This document shows, piece after piece, positions 55,542 through 63,914 of a DNA stretch of 64,000 nt. The stretch is taken from positions 1-64,000 of the forward strand of contig DAHY01000048.1 in the NCBI GenBank assembly GCA_002498605.1, given 5' to 3'. How positions within the stretch are numbered: position 1 is the stretch's first letter; each line of letters starts with the position of its first letter. Source of the stretch: Methanomassiliicoccaceae archaeon UBA404 (GTDB lineage: Archaea; Thermoplasmatota; Thermoplasmata; Methanomassiliicoccales; Methanomethylophilaceae). The translations under genes were made by a program, and so were the position numbers. Below the pieces are notes generated by a model. It was not told the origin of the DNA and searched no databases. It saw only the letters and a program-made list of their open reading frames with translations.

Positions 55542-55969
55542 TGACTGCCTCCGGAAATTATTCTGAGTTTATCAAGAACTTCCGTGTCTCTTTCGATATT
55601 GGAAAGACCCAGCGCATTGCGTTCCGCGTCAATCGATTCGGTTGTCGACAGGGTATCCCCCGTTTCCAGATATCTTTTGTAAACCCTTCCGAATCTTTCG
55701 GGAATGTTTCCTTTGGAGGCTTCATAATGCCTAAGTTCCAAAATCATTCCCGCCACGTCTATTTTTTTGGGGCAGACCAGGCTGCATCTGTGACACACAA
55801 GACAGGCCCAGGGATCTCCGCCGTAGGTTCCGTTCGATACTTCGAAAACCACCTGGTCGGGCACTATCCCTCCGTGCTTAGCTGAAGAACAGTTTTTGGT
55901 ACATCTCTTGCATTTTATGCAATCGTTCAGATTGTACTTGTCGGTTAAGATTTGAAAGTCCACAGTCAA
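55538..55969 (-). CDS. hdrC: CoB-CoM heterodisulfide reductase subunit C-like
   Basis: About 143 residues. Two [4Fe-4S] motifs: CIKCKRCTKNCSS and CLVCHRCSLVCPKK, with a helical C-terminus. It passes electrons to HdrB. The start is a judgement: TTG 55969 follows AGGA by about 10 nt, GTG 55963 is next; the longer frame from 56125 would overlap the divergent small zinc protein and lacks family sequence. hdrC-hdrB form one transcript. Confidence 0.87.
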   Translation of the reverse strand: MTVDFQILTDKYNLNDCIKCKRCTKNCSSAKHGGIVPDQVVFEVSNGTYGGDPWACLVCHRCSLVCPKKIDVAGMILELRHYEASKGNIPERFGRVYKRYLETGDTLSTTESIDAERNALGLSNIERDTEVLDKLRIISGGSQ

Positions 55970-56027
55970 TAACAGTTTTTCCTGTACATAACGCTTGTTT
56001 ATTACATTTGATTGTTTATACCGAAGT

Positions 56028-56222
56028 ATGGAAACAGGTTTTGAAGAATACCCCTGCGAAATCTGCGGCAAACCTTCAAAAAATTTTATCTTTGCCGCAC
56101 ATGTGTGCAACGACCCCGAATGCATTGAAGCCGCCCGTATAGCACGGGGCGGACCCGGCGGTCATATGAAAAGGAAAGCCGAGGGGAAACCCATCATCCC
56201 CGTTGAGTTGGACAGAGACTGA
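56028..56222 (+). CDS. small zinc-binding protein
   Basis: 64 residues, function unknown. CEICGKPSKNF and HVCNDPECIE give four cysteines with a flanking His, a plausible zinc knuckle, and the C-terminus is basic (GGPGGHMKRKAEGK). Such tiny archaeal proteins often bind ribosomes or nucleic acid, but nothing here proves that. It diverges from hdrC across 58 bp; a TATA-like GTTTATACC lies about 20 nt before the ATG, so the transcript would be almost leaderless. Convergent with purH, 1-nt spacer. Confidence 0.7.
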   Translation: METGFEEYPCEICGKPSKNFIFAAHVCNDPECIEAARIARGGPGGHMKRKAEGKPIIPVELDRD

Positions 56223-56223
56223 T

Positions 56224-57777
56224 TCAGTGTCTGAACACACGGCATCCCGTGAACACCATGGCGATGCCGTGTTCGTTGGCCGCGTCTATGACCTCTTGGT
56301 CCCTGATGCTTCCTCCGGGCTGTATTATTGCCGTTATTCCGGCTTCCGCCGCAGTGTCAACTCCGTCTCTGAACGGGAAGAACGCGTCCGAAGCCATAAC
56401 GCAGCCTTCGGTTGATTCGTTGGCTTTCATCGCGGCTATCTTCGCGGAATCCACTCTGCTCATCTGGCCGGCGCCGATTCCCACCGCGCGTTCGTCTTTG
56501 ACGTAAACGACGGCGTTGGACGTCACGTGTTTCGCAAGTTTCCAGGCAAACATCAGTGAGTGTATTTCTTCGTCCGTGGGTGCGCGTTCGGTAACGACTT
56601 TGAGATTATCCGGGTCTATGACGACGTCCTCGTCGGTTTGGACAAGCATTCCGCCCCGGACTTTCTTCATCTTGTAATCCCTGTACCTGTATTCGGGGCC
56701 GATCGGGGTTCCGGTTCTCAGCAGACGAAGATTCTTTTTGGTTTCGAGAAGTTCCAAAGCATCATCGTCGTATTCGGGGCATATAACCGCTTCCACGAAA
56801 TGTTTTTTGATTTCTTCGGCGGTGGCCATATCGCAGTTTCTGTTGAGGGCGATTATGCATCCATAGGCGGACATCGGGTCCACGTCGTAGGCTGTGACAA
56901 AAGCATCGGATATGCTGTCATCGGAAGCCAGACCGCAGGGGTTTGTGTGTTTCATAACCACGGCTGTGGGCTTTTCGAAATCCATGACAATATCCAGGGC
57001 TTTGTCCAAATCGAGAATGTTATTGTAAGACAGCTGTTTCCCGTGCAGCTGTTCGGATTTGGATACTGTCGGACCCTCGGTGAAAGGATCCGTGTAATAA
57101 GCGGCTTTCTGATTGGGGTTTTCTCCGTATCTCAAATCGGCGACTTTTTCCATGGGAACCGGGAATGAGCGGGGGAAACCTTCGCCGAACTGTTTCAGCA
57201 TTCTTTCTGCAATCATGGCATCGTAGTTCGCGGTGTTCACGAAGGCTTCCGCCATAAGTTTTTCCAAAGTGTTGATTTTGACTTCGCCGCATTCCTTTAT
57301 GTCTTCGAGGACCAAAGGGTACTGGGACCTGTCGGTTACGACGGCTACGTACCTGTAATTCTTGGCCGCGGCACGGATCATGCTCGGTCCGCCGATGTCT
57401 ATGTTTTCCACAACGTCTTCGAAAGAAGAGCCTTTCATTACGGTCTCTTTGAAAGGATAGAGATTCACGACAACCATGTCGACGGTGTCGATTTTGGCAT
57501 CCTTCAAAGCCTTCATATGTTCCGAATCGTCACGGCGCGCCAGGATTCCGGCGTGTATCTTAGGATGCAGAGTCTTCACGCGGCCGTCCAGCATTTCCGG
57601 GAATCCGGTCACTTCGGACACCTCGGTCACTCTTACGCCGTTGTCTTTCAGAAGTCTGTACGTTCCCCCGGTGGATATTATATCAATACCCCGGGATTCC
57701 AGCTCTTTGGCAAAATCCACTATGCCTGTTTTATCGGAAACGCTGATTATTGCACGTTTAATTTCTACCAGTTTCAT
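56224..57777 (-). CDS. purH: bifunctional AICAR transformylase / IMP cyclohydrolase
   Basis: 517 residues, full bacterial-type length. N-terminal cyclohydrolase (AIISVSDKTGIVDFAKELE, STGGTYRLLKDNGV, LHPKIHAGIL) and C-terminal transformylase with KHTNPCGLASDD, SDAFFPFRDGVDTAA and IQPGGSIRDQEVI. It uses formyl-THF, consistent with folD in this window. Many archaea use PurP and PurO instead; a bacterial-type purH is notable. Start ATG 57777. Confidence 0.95.
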   Translation of the reverse strand: MKLVEIKRAIISVSDKTGIVDFAKELESRGIDIISTGGTYRLLKDNGVRVTEVSEVTGFPEMLDGRVKTLHPKIHAGILARRDDSEHMKALKDAKIDTVDMVVVNLYPFKETVMKGSSFEDVVENIDIGGPSMIRAAAKNYRYVAVVTDRSQYPLVLEDIKECGEVKINTLEKLMAEAFVNTANYDAMIAERMLKQFGEGFPRSFPVPMEKVADLRYGENPNQKAAYYTDPFTEGPTVSKSEQLHGKQLSYNNILDLDKALDIVMDFEKPTAVVMKHTNPCGLASDDSISDAFVTAYDVDPMSAYGCIIALNRNCDMATAEEIKKHFVEAVICPEYDDDALELLETKKNLRLLRTGTPIGPEYRYRDYKMKKVRGGMLVQTDEDVVIDPDNLKVVTERAPTDEEIHSLMFAWKLAKHVTSNAVVYVKDERAVGIGAGQMSRVDSAKIAAMKANESTEGCVMASDAFFPFRDGVDTAAEAGITAIIQPGGSIRDQEVIDAANEHGIAMVFTGCRVFRH

Positions 57778-57850
57778 TCCCCCGTATCAGGAACACATTT
57801 CCCGATATCCGCAGACTCGCAATGCGGTCGTCTTACTAAAATATATCATA

Positions 57851-57872
57851 GGACGGTCCCGAAGGACCATCC
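57851..57872 (-). terminator. hairpin terminator of the glutamate synthase-like gene
   Basis: Minus strand GGATGGTCC-TTCG-GGACCGTCC forms a 9-bp stem with one G-U pair and a UUCG-type loop, 13 nt past the stop at 57885, then a weak T-rich run (ATATATTTTAG). It lies before purH. A second short dyad, CTTTGAA/TTCAAAG, overlaps the end of the coding region. Confidence 0.65.
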
Positions 57873-57884
57873 TTTGAATTTGTT

Positions 57885-59489
57885 TCAAAGAAGGTTTTCC
57901 ATCACTCTTTCCGCGCGTGCTTCAAGAGTTTCCACACCCGTCACTCTTCCGGCGATATCCGTGAGTGCGACGATATCTTCGCATTCGATTGAATCGAAGG
58001 TGAATCTTCTGGTACCCGCCATCAGCTGCCTGAGACCTTCTCCCAGTCTGTCGGTCAGGTATGTGTACAGCGCGACGCCTCCCCAGGGAATGTCGGTTCC
58101 GAGTTCCAGATCGGGGAATTTCTTTGCCACGTTTCCGGCTCCGATCATGTAAGTTTTCGGGTCGTCGCCGTATTCTTTGGAGAAACTTCCGGGAAGCTTT
58201 CCTTCCTTTGCGAGTTCGGAGAATCTTCTTCCCTTCATTGCGGCCGTAAGAGGGGCTCTTGCCATTGCGACGGATCTGCAAATCGGTCCGTCGCCCAAAT
58301 CCGACAACGCGATTGCTTTGTACATCTGCGCTTCGTTGATGAAACCTCCGGCAAAGGAGATGTCGGGAACGTATCTTCCCTTATCTTTCAGTATCCTGGC
58401 ACATTTCATTACCTGTGCAAAGAGCCAGATGGTGGGTGTACCGAGTTCGTGCATGTGCATAATCGGAGACATTCCGGTTCCTCCGCCGGCTCCGTCGAAA
58501 GTGACCAAATCAAGTTTGGCTTCGGAAGCGACCTTCATCGTGAATGCGACCGCTTCGGGTTTGAAAGCGCCGGTCTTGAGGAACACGTTTTTGGCTCCCA
58601 TGGATCTTAGGCCGTCCACGTCTTCGATGAACTTGTCATGCTGAGGGAATCCGACGCGGCTGTGTCTTTCAAAGGACTTGAAGGTGCCTGCCCTGAAAGC
58701 TTCCTGCACCGAGGGATCTTCGGGGTCGGGAACCACGACGTATCCGCGGGACTTCAGTTCCAAAGCCCTCTCTATGGACGTGAGTCTTACTTCTCCCCCG
58801 ATGGCTTTGGCGCCCTGTCCCCATTTCCTTTCGATGACTTCGACTTCGAGTTTGGACAGCCCGTATTCGTCGACGCCCGCGCGCTGATCTTCGACATTGG
58901 TCTGCAGTACAATGCGTCCGTTTTCCCCGTCCCAGAAATCGGTGTATGCTTTTACGCGGAATTCCAAATCCTTGGAAGACTGAACCTTTCCGTTGGAGTA
59001 GACGGCTTCGCTGTCCATTCCGCAGACGTTTTCACCGATGACCTGGGAAACTCCGGACATGGCCGCGCCCGAAGCGAGTTCTCTCCAGTTTCTCTTGGCC
59101 ACGGCGGTGGAACCGAGACCCGCGATATGTACCGGCAAAATCTGTTTTATGGGATTCTTTCCGCGGGACCCTATAACGGTGTTTATCTTGACATTTTCAA
59201 AGAAAGCTATGTCCGAATCGGGTTCAATGCCTTTTGCGGTCTGAACCTCGGTCATAATCTGAAAGTGGGACCAATCAAGGAAATAATTCTTGTTGGATGC
59301 CGCAGTGCTTATTCCGAAGTGCTCGGGACTGGGATACAGTACTTCCCGTCCTCTGATTGCTCCTTTGGATACTTCGCACATAACATTGCAGTCTTCTGTG
59401 CACACCGGACACATTCCGCTGGTAGGACAGAGATCCTTTACTCTCGAGGAGGTGTTTGTGGTGGATTTCGAATTCTCGATAACGTACAT
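57885..59489 (-). CDS. glutamate synthase-like FMN oxidoreductase with N-terminal Cys cluster
   Basis: 534 residues. The core is the glutamate synthase FMN/central domain (FDGAGGGTGMSPIMHMHELG, DISFAGGFINEAQMYKAIALS). An N-terminal segment has LCPTSGMCPVCTEDCNVMC, five closely spaced cysteines that could bind an Fe-S cluster. No glutamine amidotransferase domain is present, as in archaeal GltB-like proteins, so the nitrogen donor or the real reaction is open; related proteins act on N-methyl glutamate in methylotrophs. Start ATG 59489; upstream is a divergent region with a perfect palindrome. Confidence 0.88.
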   Translation of the reverse strand: MYVIENSKSTTNTSSRVKDLCPTSGMCPVCTEDCNVMCEVSKGAIRGREVLYPSPEHFGISTAASNKNYFLDWSHFQIMTEVQTAKGIEPDSDIAFFENVKINTVIGSRGKNPIKQILPVHIAGLGSTAVAKRNWRELASGAAMSGVSQVIGENVCGMDSEAVYSNGKVQSSKDLEFRVKAYTDFWDGENGRIVLQTNVEDQRAGVDEYGLSKLEVEVIERKWGQGAKAIGGEVRLTSIERALELKSRGYVVVPDPEDPSVQEAFRAGTFKSFERHSRVGFPQHDKFIEDVDGLRSMGAKNVFLKTGAFKPEAVAFTMKVASEAKLDLVTFDGAGGGTGMSPIMHMHELGTPTIWLFAQVMKCARILKDKGRYVPDISFAGGFINEAQMYKAIALSDLGDGPICRSVAMARAPLTAAMKGRRFSELAKEGKLPGSFSKEYGDDPKTYMIGAGNVAKKFPDLELGTDIPWGGVALYTYLTDRLGEGLRQLMAGTRRFTFDSIECEDIVALTDIAGRVTGVETLEARAERVMENLL

Positions 59490-59580
59490 TGATTCCCTCT
59501 ATACAGTAATTATACCGTTCAACCGCCGATATACTTTCATACGATATAAAATTAACTTGTGTTTATCGTGATAAATTAAT

Positions 59581-59604
59581 TATATTAGACATTTGTCTAA
59601 TATA
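59581..59604. promoter_or_regulatory. perfect palindrome, probable operator
   Basis: TATATTAGACA-TT-TGTCTAATATA: 11-bp arms with a 2-nt spacer. A further TGTCTAA half-site starts at 59625, exactly 31 bp from the one at 59594 (about three helical turns). It lies in the 242-bp divergent region between the glutamate synthase-like gene (92 nt from its ATG) and the METTL5-like gene. A dimeric repressor or activator site is likely; the regulator is unknown. Confidence 0.7.
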
Positions 59605-59731
59605 TCAATAATATTCTATAAGTATGTCTAAGTAAAATCATATTTTATTGTACATATAATGATAAAACGGGCAACGGCATTCTGATAAGCAGACGGCTAA
59701 AACAAAATATCTTCAGTTCATAGCGTGTACG

Positions 59732-60325
59732 ATGAGGAAAAAGGATCTCGAGATTATATTGGAAGGTCTTGAGAAACAGACTTCTTTCGATGCGAGCCTT
59801 GAGCAGTATCCGACTCCTTCGGTCATTGTTGCGGACATCATGTTCAACGCATACATGAACGGGGATTTGGAAGGTCTTAAGATTGTGGATTTGGGATGCG
59901 GCAACGGAGTGTTTGCCATAGCCGCGTCTCTGATGGGCGCCGGAGCATCGTACGGATACGATATTTCGGAGGATGCCGTCGCCGTTGCCAAAAAAAATGC
60001 CGAAAATCTCAAATTGAACACGGAGTTTTTTATATCGGACGTGAAAGATGTGACAGAGGGTGCGGATACGGTTTTTATGAATCCCCCTTTCGGATGTCAA
60101 AACCGGAACGCCGACCGACCCTTTCTTGACAAGGCGATGGAATTATCGGAATGCGTTTATTCCGTACACAAAGCGGAGACCGTGGATTTCGTAATGAAGT
60201 ATTGCGAAACCGCGGAAAGAAAGGCGTCCCTTTGTAAAGTATATAAGTACAACATCCCTCATATGTTTGAATTCCACAAAGATAAAAATCGCAGCATTGA
60301 GATAGCTGTTGTTAACATAAGGTGA
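59732..60325 (+). CDS. METTL5-like adenine N6-methyltransferase
   Basis: 197 residues. Rossmann methyltransferase with IVDLGCGNGVFAIAASLMGA, DISEDAVAVAKKNA and the catalytic MNPPFGCQNRNADRPF, an NPPF motif of N6-adenine methylases. METTL5 modifies small-subunit rRNA helix 44; a tRNA or DNA target is possible. The N-terminal EQYPTPSVIVADIM fits this group. It starts 6 nt before csl4's neighbour region: csl4 begins 7 nt after its stop. Confidence 0.85.
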   Translation: MRKKDLEIILEGLEKQTSFDASLEQYPTPSVIVADIMFNAYMNGDLEGLKIVDLGCGNGVFAIAASLMGAGASYGYDISEDAVAVAKKNAENLKLNTEFFISDVKDVTEGADTVFMNPPFGCQNRNADRPFLDKAMELSECVYSVHKAETVDFVMKYCETAERKASLCKVYKYNIPHMFEFHKDKNRSIEIAVVNIR

Positions 60326-60331
60326 TTTCAT

Positions 60332-60892
60332 ATGAAACAAAAAATCGAAGTTTTCCCCGGTGACGAGGTTGCAGTAGAAGAAGAGTATCTTGCGTCCGAC
60401 GGGACCTTCGCCGAAAACGGTAAGATCTACGCATCCCAGATCGGAGAATTGATACTGGATAATGAAGAATATGTGGCAAGAGTCGTCACACCCAATCCCC
60501 CCAATGTGTTGAAGAACGGGGATATTGTGTATGCCATAGTTGCCGATATCCGCAAAACCATGGCAACGGCGGATGTTGTTGCCACCGAAGGCACCAAAAG
60601 AGAAGTCGGAGGAGAAACCTACGCGACGATACACGTGTCCAAGATTTCCCCGGGTTACACCGATGACGTGGGTGCCGAACTCAGAAAAGGGGATTTCATA
60701 AGAGCTCAGGTCATCGAAACCGAACCTTCTCTTCAATTGTCCACCAGAGACGATGATTTTGGTGTCATCCGCTCATACTGCGGTACATGCAAAACCGAAA
60801 TGGAACGCAAAGGAAAAGGGCTTTACTGCCCCGAATGCAAATATTCTATGCCCAGGAAGCTTGCCAGGGACTACGGAAACGTTAAATTATGA
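60332..60892 (+). CDS. csl4: exosome complex subunit Csl4
   Basis: 186 residues. RNA-binding cap protein of the archaeal exosome: N-terminal domain (FPGDEVAVEEEYLASDGTFAENG), central S1 domain (NGDIVYAIVADIRKTMATADV) and C-terminal zinc ribbon with CGTCKTEMERK and YCPECKYSMPRKLAR. All four cysteines are present. The stop TGA at 60890-60892 overlaps the next ATG (60889) as ATGA. Confidence 0.95.
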   Translation: MKQKIEVFPGDEVAVEEEYLASDGTFAENGKIYASQIGELILDNEEYVARVVTPNPPNVLKNGDIVYAIVADIRKTMATADVVATEGTKREVGGETYATIHVSKISPGYTDDVGAELRKGDFIRAQVIETEPSLQLSTRDDDFGVIRSYCGTCKTEMERKGKGLYCPECKYSMPRKLARDYGNVKL

Positions 60893-61047
60893 ACGAACAG
60901 GAAGTGGAAGGTCTCCGTGCCGAACTCACGGCATTGAGAGAAGAGGTCAAAGACCTCAAAGACATAATCAGCGGCTTGTATTACATGATGATAGATGAGG
61001 ATGAGGATGACGGATCCCCGATACAGACGGGGAGGTATCTGAACTGA
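60889..61047 (+). CDS. small coiled-coil protein
   Basis: 52 residues, too short for most ORF calls. ATGA overlap with csl4 and an unbroken frame make it credible. Sequence starts MNEQEVEGLRAELTALREEV, a heptad-like helix, then an acidic stretch IDEDEDDGS and TGRYLN. Coiled-coil small proteins of this kind are found in archaeal exosome and translation operons, but function is unknown. Its stop overlaps the probable CTG start of the next gene. Confidence 0.65.
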   Translation: MNEQEVEGLRAELTALREEVKDLKDIISGLYYMMIDEDEDDGSPIQTGRYLN

Positions 61048-61670
61048 AACTCATCGCCCTCCTGTCCGGAGGGATCGATTCTCCGGTTGCGGCCTACGTT
61101 ATGGCGGAAGCCGGTGCGGAAATCATACTTTTACACATGGACAATACCCCGTACGAGGACGGCCGTTCACTGGACAACGTGAAGGATTTGGCCCAACGTC
61201 TCAGAGAAGCCACCGGCCAGGAAATGCCGCTGTATTCCGCAGAGCACGGTTCTTCACAGGCCGCCATCAGCGGGAAATGCGATGTAAAGTACCAGTGCGT
61301 GTTGTGCAAACATCTGATGCAGCATACCGCAAGGAAAATGTGCGGAATATACGGATGTTCCGGAATTGTGATGGGAGACGCCCTGGGACAGGTTGCGTCC
61401 CAGACTCTGAGAAATATCAGGGCCGAAAATATCGGAATGGATATTCCGGTTTTGCGTCCTTTGATCGGCTACGACAAAATCGAAATCGAGGAAATTGCAA
61501 AAAAGATCGGAACTTACGAAATATCCATTCGGCCTGCCGTAAGCTGTACGGCAGTTCCTCAGGGGCCGGTCACGGATGCGAATCCCGCAAAAATCCGGGA
61601 TTTCGGCAAACTGATTGATGCCGAAAGTCTTGCAACGAATTCGGCAACATCGGCAATAAGAATTTCCTGA
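61044..61670 (+). CDS. ThiI-type PP-loop sulfurtransferase domain protein
   Basis: About 208 residues. The PP-loop ATPase motif LIALLSGGIDSPVAAYVM is followed by CDVKYQCVLCKHLMQHTARK, matching the CxxC segment of ThiI tRNA 4-thiouridine synthetase, and GDALGQVASQTLRN. The THUMP and rhodanese domains of full ThiI are absent. No ATG, GTG or TTG is in frame between the upstream stop (61010) and the motif; a GGGGAGGT ends 7 nt before CTG 61044, which forms a CTGA overlap with the preceding stop. So CTG is the likely start. Confidence 0.85.
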   Translation: MKLIALLSGGIDSPVAAYVMAEAGAEIILLHMDNTPYEDGRSLDNVKDLAQRLREATGQEMPLYSAEHGSSQAAISGKCDVKYQCVLCKHLMQHTARKMCGIYGCSGIVMGDALGQVASQTLRNIRAENIGMDIPVLRPLIGYDKIEIEEIAKKIGTYEISIRPAVSCTAVPQGPVTDANPAKIRDFGKLIDAESLATNSATSAIRIS

Positions 61671-61671
61671 A

Positions 61672-61926
61672 TCAGTAAAATGCCGAGCAGTACTGTATCT
61701 GTCTCTGGTTGTATACCATATCCAAAGTTACACGGTTTATGTATCTGGCCTGTACCGCCGAAATGTAAAGGGTGTTGTCTCCGACGGGTATCTTGATGTC
61801 GTTGGCCTTTGGAGGCTTAACGGTTATGGGCACCAAAGCAGGACCGCTGCAGGAAGTGCAAACGCGGTAATCCACGCCTTCCTCGATTATTTTATTCTTA
61901 ACATCCTCGTCTACGCTGATGTTCAT
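61672..61926 (-). CDS. small conserved-looking Cys protein
   Basis: 84 residues, not firmly recognised. It has a CTSCSGPALVP segment and a C-terminal YCSAFY, with strand-like stretches (VKPPKANDIKIPVGDNTLYI), which recall A-type Fe-S carriers (HesB/IscA) but lack their full GxCG signature. It lies 31 nt downstream of the XPD-type helicase on the same strand, itself an Fe-S protein, and convergent 1 nt from the PP-loop gene. Fe-S or sulfur handling is therefore a guess. Confidence 0.6.
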   Translation of the reverse strand: MNISVDEDVKNKIIEEGVDYRVCTSCSGPALVPITVKPPKANDIKIPVGDNTLYISAVQARYINRVTLDMVYNQRQIQYCSAFY

Positions 61927-61957
61927 ATAACCGTGGAAAGCCCTTTCTTTTATAAAA

Positions 61958-63832
61958 TTATCCTTTTTTTATAAAGGAATCGGCGATATCTTTGCAGGGA
62001 TTCTCCGAAGGTGTCGATTCTATCCCTTCCAACGCCGTTACCCTGCGATCCAATATCATGGCCGCGCCTATGTCATCCTCGGAGCGTATGAGCCGCCCTA
62101 TGGCCTGCCGTATCCTTCGGGCGGCCGGAATTTTGGACGCGTATCTGAAACCGTCTCCGAAACGGATTTCGCAATATCTCGTGAAGGCTTTGTGCAGTGC
62201 GGTGGGACGGGGGTATGGCACGCCTATGACAACCGCGACTTCCAGATCTTTGTCGGGAAAGTCCAATCCTTCGCTTATTCTGCCTCCCGTGACGGCGAAC
62301 AGAACGCTCTGAGGGGTGTTTGCGAATCCTTCGACGACTTCCATAAGATCCGGCTGGCTCATTCCTCTGACTTCAAAAAATATGTCTTTTCCTATTCTTT
62401 CCGGAATTCCGTCTTTGATGAATGTTTCCATAAGCTTGTAAGACGGGAAGAACACCGCGGTGTTTCTGTCGGTGCATCTTGCGATGCCCACAGTCAGATC
62501 TTCAAGTCTGGCTATATTCTCTGGATCGCTCATTTCCTCGTACTTTGTGGATACGTCGGTCACATGACCCACATACAGATTGTCGGGGTTGAAGGGTGAT
62601 TCGAAAACTCTGGTTTCCGCTCTTTCAATGCCCAATTCTCTGGCGTAATCTTCCAACGGAGCCAGTGTCCCGGACATGTGAATCGAGGAGTGGCAGGCCG
62701 TCAGCGGATAAGCGGCTTCCCTCGGGTCCATGCAGTATACCTTCAGACGGGTGTTGTCATGGTCTTCCACCAATCTGACATAGAATCCGTCCCCGGTCAT
62801 GTACCAGTGCTGTAAAAATCTGCCGAGGGAACCCACGTATGTCCGGGGCAGTTTTTTCTTCTTTTTCTTTGCTTCGGATATGATTTCTCCTACATTTATC
62901 AGAGAATCCGATATTGAGGATATGGTACGGGATCCCGTACCCAGACGTTCCATCAGTTCATCCTGCATAAAATAAGGGGGAACGATTCCGTCGTCCTCCA
63001 CCAGATACTCCCGGGCGGCTTTGATTATATCTTCCATGACTCCGGTCAGATCCGTTATTTTGAATCCGTCCGATATATCCGGATCTCCCCATTCCTTCGC
63101 TTCTTTTTCGGCCAGAGCCAGTGCCCTTAAGCTGTATTCGGAGGTCATAATTTCTCTCAGGTAATCCGGCAAATTATGCGCTTCGTCGATTATCAGAATC
63201 ATCGAAGACAGCGGTGTTTCGGCCCAGTCGGAAAATCTTGTGAAAATCTGCGGCATGAATATGAAGGGATAAGGCGCAACAATCACGTCCGCGTCGGGAA
63301 GCAGTAATTTGGTCAGTTCGTAAGAGCAGAGTTTCCGTTCTTTGCAATATACATCGAATTCTTCCTGGGTGGGATGCTTTTCCTTCATGTACTGGATTAT
63401 CTCAGGCAGATCCGCGGTTTCGATGTTTGAAAAAAATTCACAGGCCGATATTCCGTTTTCCTTGCGTTTGTATTCCGAACATAATTTGGAAAGTTCCTCC
63501 GGGGTTCCGGTGACCAGTTCAGGATCTTCGGACATCATCGGACAGGACGATGCTCTCCGTCCCTGGATCGGAACACACAGCAACGGAAGATTTTTGGATA
63601 TACTGGCACACTCGGTTACCACTTGTTTCTGCTGAGATCTGGTTCTTGTCAGATACACTACTTTGCAACCGGTGAGTTTGGCGGCTTCGATGGCTGCGGA
63701 AAGAGACGTTACCGTCTTGCCTGTGCCGGTACCGGATTCGATTACGGCGGCTCCGCCGATAATCGAAACCTCTCTGAGGAATTTGACAATCTCCTCCTGA
63801 CCCTTTCTGAACGGGTAAGGAAAAAGTTCCAT
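61958..63832 (-). CDS. Fe-S superfamily 2 DNA helicase (XPD/DinG type)
   Basis: 624 residues. Walker A ESGTGTGKTVTSLS, DEAH box LIIDEAHNLPD, motif VI AIGRLIRSEDDIGAAMILD. Between motifs I and II four cysteines (SSCPMM, KLCSEYK, SACEFF, KLCSYELTK) form the expected [4Fe-4S] site. Such 5'-3' helicases act in repair. Distinguishing XPD from a DinG relative by eye is not safe, but archaeal XPD length is about 550-650. ATG 63832 starts MELFPYPFRKGQEEIV. Confidence 0.92.
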   Translation of the reverse strand: MELFPYPFRKGQEEIVKFLREVSIIGGAAVIESGTGTGKTVTSLSAAIEAAKLTGCKVVYLTRTRSQQKQVVTECASISKNLPLLCVPIQGRRASSCPMMSEDPELVTGTPEELSKLCSEYKRKENGISACEFFSNIETADLPEIIQYMKEKHPTQEEFDVYCKERKLCSYELTKLLLPDADVIVAPYPFIFMPQIFTRFSDWAETPLSSMILIIDEAHNLPDYLREIMTSEYSLRALALAEKEAKEWGDPDISDGFKITDLTGVMEDIIKAAREYLVEDDGIVPPYFMQDELMERLGTGSRTISSISDSLINVGEIISEAKKKKKKLPRTYVGSLGRFLQHWYMTGDGFYVRLVEDHDNTRLKVYCMDPREAAYPLTACHSSIHMSGTLAPLEDYARELGIERAETRVFESPFNPDNLYVGHVTDVSTKYEEMSDPENIARLEDLTVGIARCTDRNTAVFFPSYKLMETFIKDGIPERIGKDIFFEVRGMSQPDLMEVVEGFANTPQSVLFAVTGGRISEGLDFPDKDLEVAVVIGVPYPRPTALHKAFTRYCEIRFGDGFRYASKIPAARRIRQAIGRLIRSEDDIGAAMILDRRVTALEGIESTPSENPCKDIADSFIKKG

Positions 63833-63914
63833 GCAGCCGTTACCTGCATGGTAATAAAAGTACTGTTTGCTGATTTTTTACGAATTATTTCGGAAAACGT
63901 ATGTTTTCTAAAAA

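Noticed and set aside
59645..60100. 151-codon minus frame opposite the METTL5-like gene
   Set aside because: Overlaps a well-supported methyltransferase on the other strand and shows no motif.
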